A stretch of DNA of 64,000 nucleotides from Rhizobacter sp. OV335 (GTDB lineage Bacteria; Pseudomonadota; Gammaproteobacteria; Burkholderiales; Burkholderiaceae_C): the NCBI RefSeq assembly GCF_900142965.1, contig NZ_FRCQ01000033.1, positions 23,203 to 87,202 of the forward strand, given 5' to 3'. A program made the translations under genes and the position numbers. The notes below the pieces were generated by a model. It saw only the letters and a list, made by a program, of their open reading frames with translations. It did no database searches and was not told the DNA's origin. Positions 61,815 through 64,000 of the stretch are shown here, piece after piece. Each line of letters starts with the position of its first letter. Position 1 is the first letter of the stretch.

Positions 61815-63115
61815 AGCCCGACGTCGATGCCGAAGAAATCACCGGCCGCGTCGCCGGCGGCATCGCCCTCGTGGCCGGCCTGCGCGACCAGCGCATCGAG
61901 GTGGGTGCGACTGACGATGCCGACCGATTCGAGCCGCAGCCGCGTCAGCGCGACGCGCGCGAACGGCCAGTACAGGCCGAGCGTCACGACCATCAGCAGC
62001 CAGTTCAGCAGCGTCGTGCGCAGCAGCGGCCCGAAGCGCAGCTCGCTCTTGAAGCGCAGGTGCTTGTTGCCGGTGCGCGACCACAGCAGGTTCTGGAAGC
62101 GCGACGTGAAGTACGGGCGGGCGAAGACCTGCATCAGCAGCGAGACCGCAAGGATCAGCACGACGCTGAAGATGATGATCGCGACGCTGCCACGCCCGCC
62201 CTGTCCACCTGCGTGCCCGCGCAGCCAGTCGCCCAAGCTGTCACCGAACAGCGCGAACCCGCCGGCCATCGCAAAGCCCACGACGAGGCCGGACAGGATC
62301 CAGACGCCGAAGCTCTTCAGGCACAGCCCGTAGAACGCCCCGGGGCCGGCGCGCAGCTCGGTCTGCAGCTGCGCGAACGCATAGTGGTCGTGCTGGTATT
62401 TCTTCAGGTTCCACAGCAGCAGCGGCATCGCCAGCAGCGTGATGCCCATCACCGCGCCGAAGGCCGGGCCATACCAGCCGGGCGGGTGGGTCGGGTCGGG
62501 CACCGCGAGCAGGACCACCAGCAGCACCGCGCTGGGCGCGAACACCGGCAGCAGTGCGCGGTAGGCGCCGCCGACGCTGCCGGTGAAGCGGAAACGCAGC
62601 CCGCGCCAGCTGGTGTTGGCGAGCCGGAACTGCAGCGACGACTTGAACAGCGCCGGCCACAGCAGCGCGATGATCACGAAGGCCACCAGCCCGGCCACCG
62701 GCGAGAAACTGCCGGCCGCCGAATACAGCCCGCCGAGCAGCGCGACCAGCAGGTAGCCGCGCAGCATCTTCTTCGGGTCGCCGTGGAAGCCCAGCGGCTG
62801 GCCGGCGACCAGCGTGTTGCCGTAGAAGTAGCGCAGCCGCCGCACCTTGGCCCACGGGAAGTAGAGCCCGGCCGTGACCAGCGTCAGCAGCAGGTTGACG
62901 ATCCAGATCCGGAAGTATTCGCTGCCGGAGCCGGTGAAGCGGATCGGCAGGCGCTCGTTGAGCGTGCTGTTGTCGAAGCCGGAGGAGATGGTCGCTGGTG
63001 GCAGCGTGGCGTCGAGCGTCGAGACGACGCCGTCCAGGCCGGCGCTGTCGATGCTGGCGCTCTGGGCCGGCTGGTCACCGTCGGGCGCGGTGAATCCGTC
63101 GTGTGGCGTGGTCAT
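61811..63115 (-). CDS. DUF898 (YjgN-type) integral membrane protein
   Basis: 434 residues. A disordered 55-residue N-terminus, then the YjgN/DUF898 layout: F-x-GxGxEYFRIWIVNLLLTLVTAGLYFPWAKVRRLRYFYGNT, several helices, and a second copy of the motif in the last third (LLRTTLLNWLLMVVTLGLYWPFARVALTRL). Commonly paired with M48 peptidases, as here. Function unknown. Confidence 0.9.
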   Translation of the reverse strand: MTTPHDGFTAPDGDQPAQSASIDSAGLDGVVSTLDATLPPATISSGFDNSTLNERLPIRFTGSGSEYFRIWIVNLLLTLVTAGLYFPWAKVRRLRYFYGNTLVAGQPLGFHGDPKKMLRGYLLVALLGGLYSAAGSFSPVAGLVAFVIIALLWPALFKSSLQFRLANTSWRGLRFRFTGSVGGAYRALLPVFAPSAVLLVVLLAVPDPTHPPGWYGPAFGAVMGITLLAMPLLLWNLKKYQHDHYAFAQLQTELRAGPGAFYGLCLKSFGVWILSGLVVGFAMAGGFALFGDSLGDWLRGHAGGQGGRGSVAIIIFSVVLILAVSLLMQVFARPYFTSRFQNLLWSRTGNKHLRFKSELRFGPLLRTTLLNWLLMVVTLGLYWPFARVALTRLRLESVGIVSRTHLDALVAQAGHEGDAAGDAAGDFFGIDVGL

Positions 63116-63263
63116 GTCGTGTGCGCCGTGCCCTGTGGATGGGCGGCGTTCTCCCTCGCGAAAACTTTAACACCGCGCTTTGCCGCCGCCATACTCCCCT
63201 GTTCGGGGCCATCGGGGAGCGCACCCTTCGCTAGAATCGATTTCACTCCAGGGACACCCACAC

Positions 63264-63881
63264 ATGAAACTCATCGGCTCGCTCGCAAGCCCCTACGTGC
63301 GCAAGGTGCGCATCGTGATGGCGGAAAAGAAGCTCGACTACCAATTCGAACTGGAAGACGTGTGGACGCGCGACGCGATCATGAAGTCCAACCCGCTGGG
63401 CAAGGTGCCGGTGCTGGTGATGGAAGGCGGCGAGGCGGTGTTCGACTCGCGCGTGATCGTCGAGTACATCGACACCCGTTCGCCGGTGGGCAAGCTGATC
63501 CCCGAGACCGGCCGTGAGCGCACCGAGGTGCGCACCTGGGAGGCGCTGGGCGACGGCCTGCAGGACGCCGCGATCCTGGCCCGCCTGGAGCAGACCTGGG
63601 CCGGCCGCAGCGAAGGCCAGCGCAGCGCGGCCTGGGTCAGCCGGCAGATGGACAAGGTGCATGCCTGCCTGGCCGCGATGAGCCAGGGGCTGGGGGACAA
63701 GGCCTGGTGCTCGGGGACGCATTTCACGCTGGCCGATATCGCGACCGGCTGCGCGCTGGGGTACCTCGACTTCCGGTTCGCGCACATCGATTGGCGCAGC
63801 AGCTATCCCAACTTGTCGAAGTTGTACGAGAAGCTGGCGCTTCGGCAGAGTTTCATTGATACGGCGCCGCCGAAGGGTTGA
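63264..63881 (+). CDS. Glutathione S-transferase
   Basis: 205 residues. Thioredoxin-fold N-terminus with LIGSLASPYVRKVRIVM (Ser/Tyr activation site), GKVPVLV (cis-Pro), and FDSRVIVEYID (gamma-glutamyl contact); C-terminal helical domain with FTLADIATGCALGYLDFR. Resembles the YibF-type small GSTs. No operon partner in the window. A second GST lies at 9948. Confidence 0.93.
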   Translation: MKLIGSLASPYVRKVRIVMAEKKLDYQFELEDVWTRDAIMKSNPLGKVPVLVMEGGEAVFDSRVIVEYIDTRSPVGKLIPETGRERTEVRTWEALGDGLQDAAILARLEQTWAGRSEGQRSAAWVSRQMDKVHACLAAMSQGLGDKAWCSGTHFTLADIATGCALGYLDFRFAHIDWRSSYPNLSKLYEKLALRQSFIDTAPPKG

Positions 63882-63930
63882 TTCTGTTCACTGCGTGGCA
63901 TTGCCGGGTCTCGCCCCGGCGGGCGAGTCA

Positions 63931-63955
63931 CTTTCATTTGGGGCTCAAATGAAAG
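63931..63955. repeat. Intergenic inverted repeat, CTTTCATTTG
   Basis: CTTTCATTTG (63931-63940) and CAAATGAAAG (63946-63955) form a perfect 10-bp hairpin with a GGGCT loop, 49 bp after the GST stop. Followed by AACCAAAGCAAAGAG. Sequences like this recur between genes in many Burkholderiales genomes, as I recall, and act as transcript ends. Confidence 0.7.
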
Positions 63956-64000
63956 TAACCAAAGCAAAGAGCCTGAATGCAACACCATACGGTTCGTTCT

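Overview
This 64 kb window comes from a high-GC (about 70%) bacterial chromosome. Gene families, codon use and gene neighbourhoods suggest a betaproteobacterium of the order Burkholderiales, probably near the Rubrivivax/Leptothrix/Methylibium group. That assignment is inference from protein flavour and repeat style; no rRNA is present. I saw no tRNA, rRNA, CRISPR array, insertion sequence or phage genes.

Layout. 0-1.3 kb: end of a TonB-dependent receptor plus a PepSY membrane protein (iron/siderophore uptake). 1.4-4.7 kb: SDR oxidoreductase divergent from a GlxA-type AraC regulator, then two unknown genes. 4.9-8.0 kb: a large secreted protein with two ricin-type lectin domains, an Ala-Pro linker and a GH87-like beta-helix glucanase domain. 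8-15.9 kb: housekeeping and accessory genes (chromate transporter, GST, Fic AMP-transferase, HTH protein, SRPBCC, PAP2 phosphatase, LysR and divergent NAD-epimerase). 15.9-19.6 kb: a translationally coupled pair, an alpha/beta hydrolase and a 795-residue protein combining an apparently dead CHAT-like protease domain with a transglutaminase-like domain; this is the best candidate for an undescribed system. 20.6-21.7 kb: ParD-like protein coupled to methionine aminopeptidase.

24.7-32 kb is a stress island: phasin-like protein, membrane proteins including a 24-residue microprotein, flavodoxin-type reductase, large-subunit catalase, Cys-rich copper-binding bundle protein, hemerythrin and DUF421 protein. 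It runs into a signalling island (32-44.5 kb): response regulator, KaiC, two KaiB proteins and a PAS hybrid kinase in one coupled operon, divergent from a 1643-residue poly-HAMP hybrid kinase and a further hybrid kinase. Several genes here share a bipartite upstream motif, TCCTACA-N15-GYCCGAY-like, which may be an alternative sigma factor promoter.

45-48.7 kb: lipase-like hydrolase and a module of two periplasmic solute-binding proteins flanking a diguanylate cyclase. 48.8 kb: upp. 49.5-58.5 kb: a tripartite MacB-like ABC exporter operon (adaptor, ATPase, outer-membrane factor, two permeases) followed by its probable sigma-54 activator and sensor kinase; a sigma-54-type promoter and a perfect palindrome lie upstream. 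58.6-63.9 kb: NTF2-like protein, an orphan ATP synthase c-subunit paralogue, a cytosine-deaminase-type amidohydrolase, an M48 peptidase/DUF898 pair and a second GST. REP-like inverted repeats at 1.3 and 49.5 kb supply the stop codons of the neighbouring genes.
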